NCBI RefSeq assembly: GCF_900005765.1
Contig: NW_021628626.1
Location: 1-25,433, forward strand
Direction: 5' to 3'
Source of the DNA: Plasmodium relictum
Lineage: Eukaryota > Apicomplexa > Aconoidasida > Haemosporida > Plasmodiidae
Length of the DNA stretch: 25,433 nt
The notes below the pieces were generated by a model that ran no database searches, was not told where the DNA came from, and was given only the letters and a program-made list of their open reading frames with translations. Positions within the stretch are counted from its first letter, which is position 1. Every line of letters starts with the position of its first letter. Of this stretch, positions 1 through 12,880 are shown piece by piece. The position numbers and the translations under genes were made by a program.

Positions 1-245
1 AATTAAAAGAAGATATTAATTCTTTGTAAATAACAACTCATTTATAGCTGTTAATAGGTTTATTAAAAGATGCAGTAAAATTTAACTTCAATTAAATATT
101 ATGCATCATAAGAAAACAGTATATATATATATATATAATAAAAACGAATATATATACATAAACGTATACTTAGTTATACATGCTCTTTATTAATTTGTTT
201 GTTTAATACTCTAGCAAAGTCATTAAACAGGCAATTAATAAATCA
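1..245 (+). mobile_element. solo LTR, 3' part (runs off window)
   Basis: This is the right-hand part of the LTR family described under 13858-14521, ending in the typical GGCAATTAATAAATCA. The 5' part lies outside the window. It contains the family's internal landmarks: the TTCTTTGTAAATAA box, the AAAGATGCAGTAAAATTTAA box, a TA-rich tract, and the CTCTTTATTAATTTG...ACTCTAGCAAAGTCATTAA end module. It matches, in inverted orientation, the LTR that starts at 25247. Confidence 0.8.
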
Positions 246-310
246 GTATGTCTCCTTATGATTTTTCTGAATAATCATTGTTTTCAAACTCTTTTTCTAA
301 TTTATCTTGT
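246..310 (-). pseudogene. 65-bp coding remnant between inverted LTRs (integrase-like, end of frame)
   Basis: These 65 bases are the exact reverse complement of 25182-25246. On the minus strand they read as a short frame ending EFENNDYSEKS and a stop. In the right-hand copy this frame continues, in phase, the integrase-like remnant at 24532-24646 across an LTR insertion. CTTGT at 306-310 is the reverse complement of the ACAAG target duplication seen there. The integrase assignment rests on that joined context; alone this piece is too short to identify. Confidence 0.6.
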
Positions 311-780
311 TGATTTATTAATTGCCCTCTTAATGACTTTGCTAGAGTATTAAACAAACAAATATTAATTGTTATAAATGAGTTTTTATTTACAAAGAAT
401 TACCTATTCTTTTAATTAAAAACATACAAATAAACTATAACAATTAATAAAGTCAAAACTTTATATTACTCAATGTTATTTCAAAATATACATTGATTAT
501 AACAAAACATTATTAATTTTATCTTTTATTTTTATAAAATATAATTTTTTTTTATTTACTAAAAATTTTCTCACACTAAAAAAAAAAATATATTTTTTTT
601 TATTTTTATTAGTGTCAGTACATATTAGTTTGTACATACATATACAATAAACTAGCTTAGTGCAGTACAAAAATTATAATATCCTTTGTTAATTGATCAG
701 TGCATGGGTAACTTGTATATACACATACAGTAACCTAGCATATCGTACTGAAAAAGGATAATAATAGCTTTTATTAACCA
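311..780 (-). mobile_element. solo LTR with internal deletions
   Basis: The element starts TGATTTATTAATTGCC and ends CTTTTATTAACCA, so it is the LTR family in minus orientation. A deletion joins the end module directly to ATTAATTGTTATAAATGAG near 362, removing about 150 bp. The same junction occurs in the inverted copy 24647-25181, so the two are copies of one deleted element. It carries the long form of the terminus, with a tandemly doubled terminal block. The expected downstream CTTGT duplication is missing at 781, so 780/781 is a rearrangement breakpoint. Confidence 0.82.
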
Positions 781-933
781 AAGAATAAGTAATTCTTTGT
801 AAATAAAAACTCGTTTATAACAATTAATAAGTCTATTAAAAGAGGCAATAAAATTTAACTCAGTTATAAATGCTCTTTATTAATTTGTTTGTTTAATACT
901 TTAGCAGTCATTAAGCGGGCAATTAATAAACCA
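781..933 (+). mobile_element. partial solo LTR (3' part)
   Basis: This piece begins at AAGAATAAGTAATTCTTTG and ends CAATTAATAAACCA. It carries the AAAAGAGGCAATAAAATTTAA variant, otherwise seen only in the LTR at 1778-2364. It is followed by CATGACTAAC, the remainder of a minus-orientation LTR. This is the same insertion position as the nested element at 1778-2364, so both are probably copies of one nested insertion. Confidence 0.75.
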
Positions 934-1011
934 CATGACTAACTTGTACGTACACAAGTAGTAAACTTGCTCAGTATACTACAAAAGGTTAATAACAAAT
1001 TTTATTAACCA
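934..1011 (-). mobile_element. terminal fragment of minus-orientation LTR
   Basis: The fragment contains ACTAACTTGTACGTACAC, a TAAACTTGCTCAGTATACTAC stretch and the terminal GGTTAATAACAAATTTTATTAACCA region. It begins CATGA, one base from the CATGG at 1773-1777. It is best read as the host half of a nested insertion whose other half has been lost. Confidence 0.7.
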
Positions 1012-1245
1012 AAATGTAAACATACAACTCTAAATTACTAAGTAAATAATATGATATATATGAAAAATAAAAAGAATTAAAATTATAAAAATAATGTAAT
1101 TTAATATTTTTGAGTTATAATAGTAGTATTATTTTCAGTAGGATGACAATTTAGTTAAGATCTTTCTATTTTAGGAAAAATGAAATGTAAACTGAGTGCA
1201 TGTAATACCAAATATTCTTTATAAATAAAATATTTAATCAATATG

Positions 1246-2420
1246 TGGATTTACTAATTGCTTGCTTAATGGCTTTGTTAAAGTATTAAACATACAAATA
1301 AAGAGCATACATAAATGAATATATTTTTTTAAATATATATATAATGTTTTCTTGTGATGCATAATATTTAATCGGAATTAAAACTTATTACATCTTTTAG
1401 TACATCTATCAATTGTTATAAATGAGTTTTTTTATTTACAAAGAATGAGTTTATTCTTTTAATTAAAAACATACATACAATTTATAACAATTAACAAAAG
1501 TCAAAACTGTAATTTATTTAATGTTATTTCAAAAATATACATTAAATATTACATAAACATTATACTTTTTCATTAAGTTTTTCATTTTTTTTAAGTAAAA
1601 AATTAATTCTCTTTTTAATTCGAACAGATGCCAGCTCACAAAAAAAAAAAAATTCATTTATTTATTTTTTTTTTTTAATTATAAAGAGGCATATACAATA
1701 AAATAAACAAAACAAAAAAAAATAACTTTATATATATATATATTTTTTTTTTTTTTTTAACTAGTGTTATTGCATGGTGGTTAATAAAAGCTATTATTAA
1801 CCTTTTTCAGTACAATATGCTAGGTTACCGTACGTGTATATAAAAGTTATCCATGCACTGACTGATTAAAAAAAGATATTGTAAATTTTTTCTAGTACAC
1901 TAAGCTAGTTTATTGTATGTTTATTTACAAACTAATATGTACTGATACTAATAAAAATAAAGAAAAAAAAAAAATACATATTTTTTGTTTGTTTATTTTG
2001 TTTTTGAAATATTCAAAAAAAAAAAAATATTTTTTTTCTTTTTTTTTGGCGAGAAAATTTTTAGTAAATAAAAATATATTTATCTTTTATAAAATTAAAA
2101 GATAAAATTAATAATGTTTTGTTATTATCAATGTTATATTTTGAAATAACATTGAATAATATAAAGTTTTGACTTTATTAATTGTTATAGTTTGTATGTA
2201 TGTTTTTAATTAAAAGAATAAGTAATTCTTTGTAAATAAAAACTCATTTATAACAATTAATAAGTCTATTAAAAGAGGCAATAAAATTTAACTTATAAAT
2301 GCTCTTTATTAATTTATTTGTTTAATACTCTAGCAAAGTCATTAAGCGGGCAATTAATAAATCAGACTTGTAAACTAACTTAATGTACTATAAAAGGTTA
2401 ATAACATCTTTTATTAACCA
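1246..2420 (-). mobile_element. solo LTR interrupted by a nested LTR
   Basis: The outer element runs from TGGATTTACTAATTGC (variant of TGATTTATTAATTGC) to CTTTTATTAACCA. With the nested element at 1778-2364 removed it is about 588 bp, the family length. Flanking pentamers ATATG (1241-1245) and ACATG (2421-2425) match at 4 of 5 bases and may be a decayed target-site duplication. The short-form terminus is seen. Confidence 0.83.
1778..2364 (+). mobile_element. complete solo LTR nested in another LTR
   Basis: This 587-bp element starts TGGTTAATAAAAG and ends CAATTAATAAATCA. It lies inside the CATGG of the host LTR terminus. The upstream CATGG is intact (1773-1777). The downstream copy is lost here, but CATGA is present at the equivalent place at 934-938. 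It carries the doubled terminal block (units at about 1778-1864 and 1868-1957). It has no open frame that looks coding; the 62-codon frame at 1917-2105 is low-complexity A/T sequence. Confidence 0.87.
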
Positions 2421-3112
2421 ACATGACAATAAAAATTTATAAAAAATGGAAAAATAAATAAATTAAAAAATTAAAATAATAGAATTTTAGATATATTTAC
2501 AATAATAATAATAATAATAAATTTCATTATAGTTTATTGAAAAATTGAAGAAAATTATTTTTTAAAGAAACAAAAAAACATATAACATAAGTTTTTAGTA
2601 TCTGATTAATATATTAATAAATAAATAATATGAGATAGAGCTAGCAAAGTAACTAAAAGTTTGCAATCTTAAGAAAAATGAAATGTAAAATGAAGAAATA
2701 TAATAATTTATAAATAAATAGTACATTATTAAATAACAAATGAACATATTAACCTTTTTTAAAGTAAAAAATATTTATATGAAAACAGAATAAAAAGTAT
2801 CTATTAGGACCAGCTACTATATAACGAGAAAAAAAAAAGAAAAAAAATAATTTTTTAAATATATTTGAATTTCATACAATATCATAAAAATAAATATAAA
2901 ATAAGATGAATGAATTTTATTGATGATAAAATATCATAAACATTAATATATTATTAAACATGTTGTGTTTGTGTTTTTATAGTGTTCTTATTATATGTTA
3001 AATATTATGTTATTTTGTAAATATTCATTTTATTTAATTAACTTATTAATTAATATTAAATATAAATTACTTTAAAAAAATAAGATAACATAAAATAAGT
3101 AGAGGTTATTTA
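2421..3112. other. AT-rich intergenic DNA, no gene seen
   Basis: This is non-repetitive AT-rich sequence with short trinucleotide (AAT)n around 2500-2520 and frequent stops in all frames. I see no LTR similarity, RNA gene or coding signal. Confidence 0.6.
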
Positions 3113-3180
3113 ACATGCTTTTTATTAATTTGTTTATTCAATACCCTAGCAAAGTCATTTGAAAGATCAATTAATAAATT
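3113..3180 (+). repeat. orphan LTR end module
   Basis: About 68 bp match only the 3'-end module of the LTR: CTTTTTATTAATTTGTTTATTCAATACCCTAGCAAAGTCA and a CAATTAATAAAT end, with several substitutions. The rest of the LTR is absent on both sides. A similar orphan in the opposite orientation lies downstream of the RBP gene at 12881-12950. Confidence 0.7.
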
Positions 3181-4563
3181 AATTATATATTACAAGAAAA
3201 ATGATGATAAAAAAGATAAAAAATTAGCATATACAAAAATATAGATAATGAGGTTTTTATTTATAATTATTATGATGATAATTATTATTTAGATATAGTA
3301 TATTGAAAATCTACTTATGATTTTAGTGATTCGACAAAGTGCTAATATTTTAGAAATAAAATGAAATAAAACATAATAATTATATAAGTAACTATAAATT
3401 AAAATCAACAAATTTAATGAATATATTTTAATATAATTTAATTCCATGCAAATGATGATAATATATATTTTATATTGTTAAATATTTTACATTAACAGTT
3501 TAAATGTGTGCAACAAAATAGTTATATTAAAATTTCATTAAAATGAATATATATATTTATATTTACTGATTTACTCCATATCAAATTTTGCTTAAGAAAA
3601 AATTAAATAAGAAAAATAATAGTGAAAAATAAAAAAAAATTTAACACTAATTATATGGGTAATGATTATGTGAATAAACTTTATCTCTGTTTTATTGTTT
3701 GCATGTTGATAGATAAATAATAAAAAAATTTGATAAATAGAGAATATCCATATAAACGGCTTTTTCAAAATTTCTTCATATAATTAACTCCCGTGAAATT
3801 CTATTTTTTTAGATAAATCAAAGCTCATAATTTATTATTTTTTTTTAAAAGTAAAATTTAATATAATTTTTTAAGTCCTCTTAATATTAAAAATGACTTA
3901 GACTATCTAGAATTTATATATATATTTGTATATGTATATATATTTTTAATTCTTGTTACGTTAATATAAACGCATCTAAAAATTTCATATTTTATTTTAT
4001 TTTTTTACCTTTTGTTCTATTTATAATATATTTCTATACACAACATAATGTGTTGTGAACTAATATATGGTTAAAAAAAAAGATATTCTTTTTAGGTTAG
4101 ATATCACATTGTGCTTCTTAAATAATATAATATTATTTTATCCAGAACTTAATTACATAATTTTTATGTTATTTTAAATAATTTTTACATTATATTTTAC
4201 TTTTTTTACATTTTATATATATTAACATAAGTGTAAATATATACTCCTTTTTTATTTTTATATTATTTTGTTTTTTTTTCCCTTATTGTTCTTTTATTTT
4301 CCTTGTGTGTACTTTCAATATAGTTACATTGTTGCAATTTATTAGATATAACTTATTTTAAGTTATATACTCACAATTTTATTATTAATTTTATAATAAA
4401 ATATTTATTTCTGGATAAAAAAAATGTACAAATATATTTTCAAACTTAATGCGTAAAATGATATTATAAATTTAAATTTATATAAAATTTTCTACAACTT
4501 ACTAAAAAAAATATCATAAATTATTTTTAAGTTTTAAAAAGAAAAATTAATGTCTATTTAAAT
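3181..4563. promoter_or_regulatory. 5' flank of the RBP gene; no other gene seen
   Basis: This AT-rich sequence upstream of the RBP start holds the promoter and 5' UTR by position. One GTGCA (3508-3512), the core bound by the merozoite factor AP2-I in P. falciparum, lies about 1 kb upstream of the ATG. A perfect 7-bp hairpin, CACAACA-TAATG-TGTTGTG, is at 4039-4057. Neither is proven functional; a five-base motif is expected by chance in this length. Confidence 0.35.
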
Positions 4564-7500
4564 ATGAAAAAAAAAGAATGGATAGTTTATTTTACTCTTC
4601 TATATACCTTTTTTGGTAATGAAAAATATACATACGTATGAATTGTTATATTTCCTATATATATATTTCTATTGATATAATTGTTTTTTTATGTTATCAT
4701 ATTCATTAATTTTTATTATATATATACATAAATACATATATAGGTTTAAGTTATGAGAATAAGCTTAAAATATCGTCAAATAAATTTAAATCAAGTACAA
4801 AGAAACTATCATCAGATTGGAACTTAAAAAAAAATAAAAATTTAAACAATAATACTATAAAAAAATATAACGAAAAAAGGAAAAATGAGGAAATTATCAA
4901 TTTTCAAAGTAGTGGATATAAAAAAAAAATTAATAATTTAAAAAATGAAGTTAAAAAAAAATCATATTTATCTAAAATTTCATCAGAAAAAATAAAAAAT
5001 TCTATAATTAGAACAAAATCTCCATATTTGGTAAAAATAAAAAGAAATAATCCATATTCATTTGAAATAAATAATATCAAAGAAGAGAAAATAAAGAAAA
5101 CATTAAATGATATTATAAATTCTTTTATACAAACTAGAAATTTAGAGCCAATTGAATTAAATATTTTAACTGATTACAGTAGTTTAATTAGAACTATTGA
5201 CGAAAATTATACTAAAGTAAAAGACTTTTACATTAAAGCACATACGTATCTAAGCTATGGATCTTATTTATTACTTAATGATTATGCTAAAGGTGTATAC
5301 AAAAATTCTATAGAACCTAGTATTAATCAATTAATTAGTCAGATTAATGATGCAATACTCTTTTATGAATCATCAAGAAATGATATGAGAGAAAGATTAA
5401 ATAATTTACAACTTCAAAATGACAAGACACAGAACAACTTATACGATACAAAACTTAGTGAATTTAAAAGTAAAACAGAAGAAATTCTAAGTAAGGCAAG
5501 AAGTCATCTTGAAGATATTACTAAAATAAATGGAGTCATTTTTGATCGTGTAGCATATTATATGAAATATGTGACTCTTATCTCTAGGATTTATTTCGAA
5601 ATAGAAAAGATGTATAAAAAAAAAGTTTCTGATTATGTTAATAGGAATAGTTTAAATAGCAAAGTTCATGAAGACTTTTTAAAAGAAGTTGAAAATTTCT
5701 TGAATATTGATAATATTGCAAATTTTAAACAAAATAAATGTTATAAGAATAATATTAAATATAAAATTAAACTTCTAATGGAGGAAATTTCTGATATACA
5801 AAAGATTTATAAAGAAAACTTTAATTCTATATCCAAAAATCATGATATATTAGTAAATTGCAATAAATCTATGACCCCATGGACTGTAGAAGTATGGAGA
5901 TATTCGTGGCGTAGAGATGAATGTGTAGCAAACATTTTTATTCCTATGAACTCTTTGAGTTCAATTCAAATTTTAGAAGAATGTAATAGAAAATTAAGAG
6001 AAAAATTTGAAAAAAAAAAAAAGGATATTTCTGATTTATTCACAGTTACAGTAAAAGAATTGGAAGGAAAAATAAATTCTCTAGTTTATCCTGAAGATTT
6101 AGAATTAGAAAGTGAAAAAAATATTTCAAGTTCTCAAGAGATAATAAATAATGTAAAACTTACAATTAGTGAAAATTCAAGAAGTTTAGAAGATTTATCG
6201 AATAACTATCGTAGTGCAAAATTTTCTAGTATTAAAAATAAGCTTGCTCAATTATATGCCGAGGTAATTGTACATAATGATAATATGATAAGTATATTTG
6301 ACTCTATGAATGAGAAAAATAATTATATCAAATCTTCAAAGAATAAAATAGAAAATCTAAAAAGCAAAAGAATATCAACTCAAGAAGGAAACATAGAAAA
6401 GATAATAGATGGCCTATCAAATATAATAGAAAATGTTGAAAGTGAGATAACATTGATAAAAAGTAAATTTGATGCATTAAATCAGAATTATCTAGAATTA
6501 CAAGAGTTTAAAGATAAAATTGATCAATTAAAAACAACAATACAAGGAAATAATGATGAAATTCAAAGGTTAAAGAGAGAAGAAGATGAAAGTAAAAGAA
6601 AAATCATAGAGCAGATTGAGCAGGAGTTAGAAAAAATAAATATAAAAATAACTGACTTAAATGAAATCATGGGTTTAAAAGAAAAAGAAAATAAAGATCT
6701 TAAGATAATTGAAAAATTAATTAATGGAGCATCATGTGATATGAATAAATACATAGAAAAAAAAAAAGAAGCAAATGAAAAAATTAATTTAGCACTTAAT
6801 GCCTTAATTAGTAATGGGAAACTTGAAGCATGTAGGGAAATATCACATTTTGTAAATGAAAAAAAAAAAGAAAGAGGATTTGATTATACTTCATATGATT
6901 TAGATGATGTTAATAAAATATTAGAAGAAGTAAAGGAAAAATCTACTAGAATAGATAGTATTTCTAGTGAAACTACATCTATTATGGAAAATGATGTAAA
7001 ACCAGAAATAAATAATATTAGTCAACTTAAAAATGATATTATAATCAAATTAACTGAAGATTTATACAGTAAAATGAAAGATTTATTAGAAAATTTTAAT
7101 AAAATATTAGATAAAGTATCTAGAAGTATATCTGAATATGAAGCAAAAAAAGAAATACTAGAAAGTTATGAGCATAATATGATAAAAAAAAAAAATGAAT
7201 TTTTAAATAAACTTATTGAAGAAGATAATGAAATTCTAGAAGAAGAAAATATATTTCAAGAAATGTATCTTCAATCAATTAATTCTGATGATAAAAATGA
7301 AATAAATAAACAAATTGCTAATGCACAAGATATTATAATCACTCTAAAAGAACAATTAGATTTATGTAAGAATGTAGAGGTATTTTTTGATAAGCTTAGT
7401 GACACTAAAATTGATAATTTCAAAGCTTTAAAATTACGTATTAATCAAGAGATTATAGATAATTTAGATGAATATCAAGAAAGATTTAATAATATAACTA

Positions 7501-10500
7501 GTTCAATAGAAAGTAGTATAGAAACAATTAATTTATCAAAAAAAGTTATAGAAACTCTTAAAAATTTAAATAATATTATAAATGAATCCAATAATAATCG
7601 TAAATCGATTGAAGAATTAAGTAGAAATATAAATATTATAAAAGAAAAAATAAATGAGGAAATGGATATAATTAATAAAGAGACTTTAATAGGTGATATG
7701 AAAACTAGATTTTTGAATAATTTAGAAAACAAAAAAGGAGCTATAGAGGAAAAAAAAATAGAAATTGATAATTTAGGGGAAGAATTAATTTTATTATTAA
7801 AATATATTGAGACATTAAAAGAAAGTAATGGCAAAGTTAAATTTATTGGAGAAGTAGAACCCTACTTAAAAAATGCGTTAAGTAAAAAAAGAGAATTGAT
7901 AGATATTGTAAATAAAATAGAAGATATAAAATTAACAAATGATACATTGAATAAGGAAATTAATGATATAATTAAAAGTGTAAAAGCTCAAATTATAGAA
8001 TCAATTTATGGTCACATAATTAATTTGAATCAAGAGATAAATAATGAAGTGAATAGAAATTTGGATATTTTAAATCAAACAAAACAGACATTTGAAAATT
8101 CCAATTTTGAAATTAATGTAAAGGAAGATAAGATGAATAATAACAAACAAGAAATAAATTCAATAGTACAAAAAATTAAGCATTTTATAAGTAAAATTGA
8201 TGATAATAAGGAAAAATTGACAGCTATTCAAAGCAATTCTAAAGAGCAAGTTGTTGCAGCTCATATAATAAAAGAAAATAATAAAAATTTTAATGGCAAA
8301 AAAAGTAATATGAAAAGTCATTATGAAGAAATTAAAAAATTTTTAGATGAATTAAATACAGTAAAAAATGAATCAAAATCCTTAATAAAAGATGTAAATG
8401 CATTGAAATTAGAATATGAAAGATCAAAAGTATACGAAATTGTTCAACTAATTAGTGATGAAAAAAGAAAGTCCGAAGAAGATATGTTGAATATTAATGT
8501 ATTTAAAAATAAGATTGAAGACTTAAAAAAAAATACAGCAGAATTCATAGGAAATGAATTAAGAAGTTTTAATTATGAAGAATATCTTAATAAAGCTAAA
8601 AAGAACCAGGAACAAATAAATCAATTAGAAAAAAAAGCTAATACATTAAAAGAAGAGGCTTCTAATTCTGAAATAAAAGATGTTGAAAATATCAAAATGA
8701 AAGTTGAACAAAAAATGAAAGATATTATGGTTTTCAGGAGTGAAATATATGATTCATCAAATGAAATTAAAAACATGGAAAATTTATTAATGATGACAAA
8801 ATTTAAAAGCATTATGGATGACATAAAGAATAATATAAAAAAAGCTAGAGAAGAGAATGCAAATTTAAAAAGTAAACTTAAAAAATTAGATAATACAAAC
8901 AAATTAATATTAGATAATTTTCAAAAGTCAGAACAATTAAAAGGCTCAATTACTAGTAATTCTGAAGAAACTGTTATTAATGAAAGTGTGGATGAAATTA
9001 GAAAAATTAAAGAACTTATAGTAAATAATATAAGAAATATGGGAATATTTTCAATAGAAGTTGAAAAAAGCAAAGGAGCATCCTTATTGTATTTTCACAA
9101 TATAGTAAGAGGGAAAAATAAAATAGATTATTTGAAGAATCACGACCAAGATAAAGAGAAAAAAATAACAAAAAATATTATTGATGAAATAGATGGATAT
9201 ATACATGAATCTGAAGGTTATTCAAATGAAGCGAATAACATTGCTCAAACTTTTAATACAAGTTATGAGATAATATTAAATTATGAAAATAAGATTAGAG
9301 ATCTTTTAAATGAATCTTTAATCTTAGCCGAAAAAATAAAGATTGAAAAAGCAAAAGATGACGCAGAAAGTGTTATGAAAGAAATTCAGAATGTTTATTC
9401 TAGTTCTCAAAAATTGTTAGATAAATCAAAAGAAAAATTAAATGAATTAAATGTACAAACCAAAAACATAAAAGAACATAATGATGAAATAAATAATGAA
9501 AAATCCATGAATGCACTTGGAGAAATAGAAATTATCATAATAGATATAAATAGTATTTTATCAGATATAGAAACAATAAAAAAAGATATACAACATATTC
9601 TTAATACATCTGAGAATGAAATGGAATTATTTTCAACAATTCATGAAAGTAAAGAAAAAGATTTATTGAGTAGATTAAAAAAAGAACAAGACAATTTAAG
9701 AAATGCATTGAAATTTTTAAAAAAGATTAAAAATGAAAAAGATATTTTAAATCAAGAATCAAGCAAAATAGCAGATATAGAGAGTAAAATTAATAGTATA
9801 GAAAATAAGTTAGAAACTAATAAAAAATCCTACGAAGAAGGAATTTTGCAAAAGATTAAAAAATTAGCTGATCAAGACAAGGAATATATTTTGCGAATAA
9901 AAAATTCAATAAATTTAATAATTGATATCTCAAACTCCCTTTTTAAGAAATCTACATTAAAAGAAAATGATATAAGGCATCTATTGGAGGATTATGAAAA
10001 TAAAATGGAGGAAATAGAAAATAATTTTAATAAATCTTACAAAGCGATAGAAATATTTTTGGTAGAAGTTACAAAATCTTCTATAAGTTACGAAGAAGCA
10101 AAAAATAAAAGAGAAAAATCTCAAATGGAAACAAAAAATCTCCATGAAAGAAAAGAGGAAATGAAAATATTATTGAATGATATCAATAATTCTAAAAATA
10201 ACTTGACTTTAAAATTAATAACTAGTATGGAGAAAGATTTAAATAAAATAAATGAAAAATCTGAGAAAGATTATTCAAAAGTGAAAGAATACCTTAAAGA
10301 AATTGAAAAATATATTGAAAATATAAAAGGTTCTGATGATGTAAATATTGTTTTAAAAGAACTTGATAAAGCAAAAAATAAAGATAGAGAAATAAAAGAA
10401 ATTAAAAAAAATAATTTTGGTTATAAAAATGAAGCAGACATAATATATAGTAATATAATTGAAACAGCAAAATTCATTGATATGCATCTAGAAACCAAAA

Positions 10501-12770
10501 CAGAATTAGATGGTTATAAAGTTATTAGTAATTCCAAAGAGATTATTTCTAAAATACAAAATAATTCAAATGATATAGATAACAAAGAAAAAGAAAGCAA
10601 AGACTTCCTTACAAAAGCTAATAGTCTTTATGAACAAATAAAATTAAGAGATGAGTTAATAAAAATAATTAATGAAACAAAGCAAAAGCTAGATGACACT
10701 TCATATGAAATAGAATCTTCCTTTAATAAATTTAAAAAAATAAAAGAGATAAATGTTCATGACGTAATTTATGATGAAATTTTTAAAAATTATAAAGATT
10801 ATAAAAATTTACAAGAACTTAAAAATTCATTTAAAGAAAGATCAAGTAGAATAGAAAAAGAATTAAAAATAGATGAAATAAGAAAATATATTGATTATAA
10901 TAAGAACTCTATAAATTATATAGAAAAAATTATTTATACAACAAAGGGAGATGGATCTTCTACAAATATATTAGAGCAAGCAAGATTTGATATAAATATA
11001 CTTGTAAATAATGTGAATAATATATATAATAATATCTTAGAAGTAAATTCATCCCTTGATGAAATACTAAAAGTAGGAAAAAATTACGAATTATCTATTC
11101 TTTTATCAATTATTTCAATTCTTGATGTTGAAATATCTAAAGATATATTAATAATCAAAAAAAAAGAAAATGATATTGCATTAGATGTAGAATATGTGAG
11201 AAACAATTATAACTCTATAAATAGTGACATTGACATTTTAAATGAATATTCGACTAAAAATAAAATTAATAAATATGCATCAAATCATGTTGAAGAAGCA
11301 AATCTATATGAAGACAATTTTAAAGAAATGGAACAAAAAGTAGTGGAAACTATTGATAATATGAAAGAGGCATTTTTGACAATGAATAATAAAAAAAATG
11401 AAGATAATGTAAATGAATATCTGCAAGAGTTAAAAATTCTTTATAAACAACTCAAAAATGAAAAGAAGCATATAAATGATATTTATAGAAATATGAATAA
11501 TGTAAAACTAAAAGAAATGGAAAAAAAAGCTGATAAATTAATGGAAATGGCAAAATTATATAAGAATATAACAGATACTGTAAAACAAAAATTATTAGAT
11601 TATGAAAAAAAGTTAAAGCAAATTGAAGATTCTATAAGAGAAAAAGAGCATGAATTACTTTGTATTGAGTACATGAGTGCACAGTTATATATTCAAAAAG
11701 TTAATGAAACTTGTGAAGAAATTTCAGATCAAATTAATAAAATAAGTGAATTTGAAAATGACAATGATGAAAATAATAAAATTATAAAATATGAAGGAAA
11801 TATTATAAATTTAATAGAAAGGACAAATTTTTTATTAGATAAAGTTGAATTATACCAATATGAAAAAGATTACGATTTATCAGAAGAAGAAAATAATAAA
11901 AGATTAAGTGAAGTAAATAATTACATAGAAGTTATTAAGAAAAAAACAAATGAGTCAAAAAAAGAATTTGAAGATATATTAAATAATATAAAACAAATTA
12001 AAGAGACTTTGTTTAATAAAAATTATATTTTTCATGATATTTATAGTATTATAAAGAATATAAATGAAATAAAAGAAAATTCCCCAAAGAAGGCTATTGA
12101 AAAAGATATAGAAAGAAAAATAAAAAATCATTTAAATGAAATTAAAATAATAATAAATGAAAATCGAAATGATATATATAAAGAAATAAATGATACACAA
12201 AATGATAATGAACAATTAAAGAGCCAACAATTAATAATTAAAAATATACTGAAAAAAATCAAAGAAGAAAAAAAAAAAATGGACGAATTATTTAGTGACA
12301 TGTTATCAGGTGGAAATTCAAACACATATCCAAATATAAAAGCTTATTTAGAAGAGGCAGAAAAATTAATTAAAGAATTAGTATATAAAATAGATCAGAT
12401 AGAAAGTTTAATTAAAGGTAATAACATTGAAATAGAGCAATTAAAGGATCGAAATAATATAATGATAAAAAAAACAATTATGAAAAACTCTAAACATGAT
12501 AAACAAAAACAGGAATCGGATGAAACAGGTGATAATGAAAGAAATAGCAAAGGAAAGAATAAATTTTTTAATACCAAAACTGCATATGTAGGAGGCATAT
12601 TATGTTGTTTATTTGTTTGTTCTAGTATAGCTTTTGTCTTTTTAAATGAAGATAAATGTAAAGAAAATAATAGTGAAAAAATTAATTTATTTGATAATAG
12701 AAATGATAATGATTATGATATACATAAAGAAGAAATAATTGACGTTATTTTTGAAGATGAAATCTCTTAA
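4564..12770 (+). CDS. reticulocyte-binding protein (RBP/RH/NBP family), two exons
   Basis: The gene is spliced: exon 1 is 4564-4615, the 128-bp intron 4616-4743 is GTAATG...ATATAG, and exon 2 is 4744-12770. The junction falls in a Gly codon (G|GT) and keeps frame through 2692 codons to TAA. Exon 1 encodes a signal peptide, MKKKEWIVYFTLLYTFFG. A short signal exon followed by a very long exon is the classic RBP layout. The N-terminal domain has cysteines at about 350, 390, 411 and 431, around a PWTVEVWRYSWRRDEC block (394-411). Then follow some 2100 residues of Lys/Glu/Asn-rich coiled coil. One membrane helix (YVGGILCCLFVCSSIAFVFL, 2632-2651) and a 41-residue acidic tail end the protein. In this family such proteins sit in merozoite apical organelles and bind red-cell receptors. 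The frame is unbroken, including through A10-12 runs, so it is probably functional. The exact paralogue cannot be named. Confidence 0.93.
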
Positions 12771-12880
12771 AAAAATAAAAATATTTTATTTTAAAATAAC
12801 TTTAAAATATTCAATGATTTTTTTAATTTTTTTTTTTATTATTACTATTGTGAACTTGATTTTTTTTTATTCATATATTG
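12771..12880. other. 3' flank of the RBP gene
   Basis: T-rich and A-rich runs follow the stop codon directly. By position this is 3' UTR. No terminator-like structure was recognised. Confidence 0.4.

Noticed and set aside
311-780. Interpretation of the repeat as a MITE or foldback DNA transposon
   Set aside because: Terminal hairpins suggested this first. The two ends are not long inverted repeats of each other, and TG...CA with 5-bp duplications fits LTR insertion better.
1917-2105. 62-codon plus-strand frame
   Set aside because: It lies within a solo LTR, consists of Lys/Phe/Ile low-complexity translation of poly-A/T, and is not conserved in other LTR copies.
6563-8902. Minus-strand frames inside the RBP gene
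   Set aside because: They are Ser/Phe/Leu-rich antisense shadows of Lys/Glu/Asn coiled-coil codons; the sense strand carries a continuous 2692-codon product.
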